A stretch of 64,000 nucleotides of DNA from Arenicola marina (lineage: Eukaryota; Annelida; Polychaeta; Arenicolidae): assembly GCA_964019135.1 (NCBI GenBank), contig OZ025248.1:70376119-70440118 (forward strand), given 5' to 3'. Shown here in pieces: positions 62,758 to 64,000 of the stretch (position 1 is its first letter; the number at the start of each line of letters is the position of its first letter). A model generated the notes under the pieces. The model did not search any database and was not told the DNA's origin. It saw nothing but the letters and a program-made list of their open reading frames with translations. The position numbers and the translations under genes were made by a program.

Positions 62758-64000
62758 CGCCCGGGCGCCTACCCAACACGGACACTGACCGGACTCACCC
62801 GTGGATTTCTCGGAGTGAATGATTTATTATTCAGCACACTTAATAAGCCTTTACTTGCAGACAAATGCATTTTTTTAAAGATTGTTCACGTTTATTGGCT
62901 GTTGCAATGTCTGAAACACGCCGCATTTAAGTATATCTATCTCCGAAGGTTCGTTGCTTGTCACCTGTGCCTGAAAGGTACAACTTCGAATGAGTTTACT
63001 ACCTCCAACATTTCTGGCTATTTCCTATGTTTCACCCTACTGTCTGTTACCACCGATTGCTAGCCCGCCACAGCACCATTTTTCTCCCGAAATCAAGGCG
63101 CGACTATTGCAATCAAAGATGGCGATCGACAAGAACATTGCATCACTCGCTAACTGGCTATGTTTTGTCCATTAACGGAATATCACGCAGCTAAGTAGGC
63201 CACATTGGCATAATGGGCACCTTTGGGCAATCTCTTTTCATTTTGATGTATTTCCTCTTTTTACACCGTATTTATACATGCGAATTTTCAATTTTGGTGG
63301 GGGGTTTATACACTGGCTATAAAAGGAAAAACACGTATACCGAACAAAGACGGGACACTAGGAATGTTGGTTGCATAAGTTCAGGCTGGTTACTCACGTA
63401 TTTGAGTAATTGAGATACCTGCTTTAAATCCCCTCTTCTTGTCAAAGGAGCTCGGGGCAACCACTGTGTGTGTTCGGTTATCGTAAGGACTTCCTACTAT
63501 TTAATTGCACATTTTTTTTAATCTATTTAATTTGCAGCGTAATTAAAGCAATTCTAACAGTTGTTTCCTGCTAATGCAACAATATCCGCACGGTAGACGG
63601 AAACGAATGATTAACATTCACATCTAACAAAACTGAAACACTAGCTTTAAAATGTAATGGTAAACCTGGAAGAAAAGGTATTTAATGCGTGCCAACTGAC
63701 CAAACTTTGGAAGCTATTCGAACTACGTCACAGATTTGTGTGTAATTCACCGGTTTACTACACATCTAGAGCAGGCCCCAGGCTATACATTTAATTGATA
63801 ACTGATAAGTGGCAAGAATAAATAATCAGGCCTTAATATGTAACAATGTTGTATCCTGATACAATTTTGGCAACAATAGCTTTAAAATAAAAAATCGAGA
63901 ACTAAACATACGTGTCTTTTTGTTGCCTTTGTTAAAATGATTAAAAACTGCACAGTGTCATTTTGGTGATCTTTTTTTTCAATTGGCCGAATGACGATAA
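62758..64000. other. 3' flank of copy 2
   Basis: Aligns with 29628-30140 except for a block of about 400 bp (63505-63915) absent after copy 1. AATAAA words at about 63814 and 63885 lie inside that block; no close polyadenylation signal was seen. Homology is still running at the window end. Confidence 0.55.

Overview
The window is animal nuclear DNA. Its genes are split into short exons with GT-AG introns whose phases fit together, and it holds APE-type LINEs, tRNA-derived SINEs, a Harbinger remnant, many short inverted-repeat elements, minisatellites and long G/C homopolymers. A secreted mosaic protein combining vWD-C8-TIL, EGF, Ly6 and LamG-like modules, together with Tx1/L1-like LINEs, suggests a marine invertebrate. 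Amphioxus (Branchiostoma) is my best guess, a mollusc or hemichordate is possible, and I cannot prove the species.

Layout. 1-16.8 kb: gene-poor and repeat-rich. It holds minisatellites, a 1 kb diverged tandem duplication, GC-rich inverted-repeat elements, an internally deleted Harbinger (HARBI1-like) transposase gene on the minus strand (11.6-12.0 kb) and an AT-rich island (about 14.1-15.9 kb). 16.9-29.6 kb: copy 1 of a multi-exon secreted-protein gene, plus strand, decayed to a pseudogene. 29.6-35.2 kb: intergenic, with short repeats and a probable LicD/fukutin-related-like fragment on the minus strand (about 33.0-33.5 kb). 35.4-39.75 kb: degenerate LINE-1 (plus strand). 40.4-45.55 kb: LINE-2 (minus strand), young, with a 13-bp target-site duplication, a poly(A) tail and a 1029-codon open RT frame. 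46.0-49.1 kb: inverted repeats, TTCTATAGAA-type arrays and two tRNA-like SINE pieces. 49.9-62.8 kb: copy 2 of the gene, for which I assembled 14 exons joining in one open frame of 749 codons. A third LINE (50.7-53.4 kb, minus) sits in its first intron with a 14-bp target-site duplication. The homologous block continues to the window end.

The two gene copies are direct repeats about 33 kb apart. Copy 1 keeps 5' modules (an EMI-like Cys-rich exon, a Ly6-like domain, three EGF-like exons) that copy 2 has lost, but has frameshifts, a truncated vWD and a broken LamG exon. Copy 2 lacks those 5' exons and two later EGF exons, yet stays in frame from signal peptide to stop. An unresolved allelic (haplotype) duplication in the assembly has to be excluded.

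The most unusual item is the LINE-2 ORF1 protein. After an L1-type RRM/CTD region, the same reading frame continues into what looks like an IMPACT/YigZ (UPF0029) domain, inside the element bounded by the target-site duplication. I know of no described LINE with this fusion. All domain calls come from reading motifs by eye; no database search was run.
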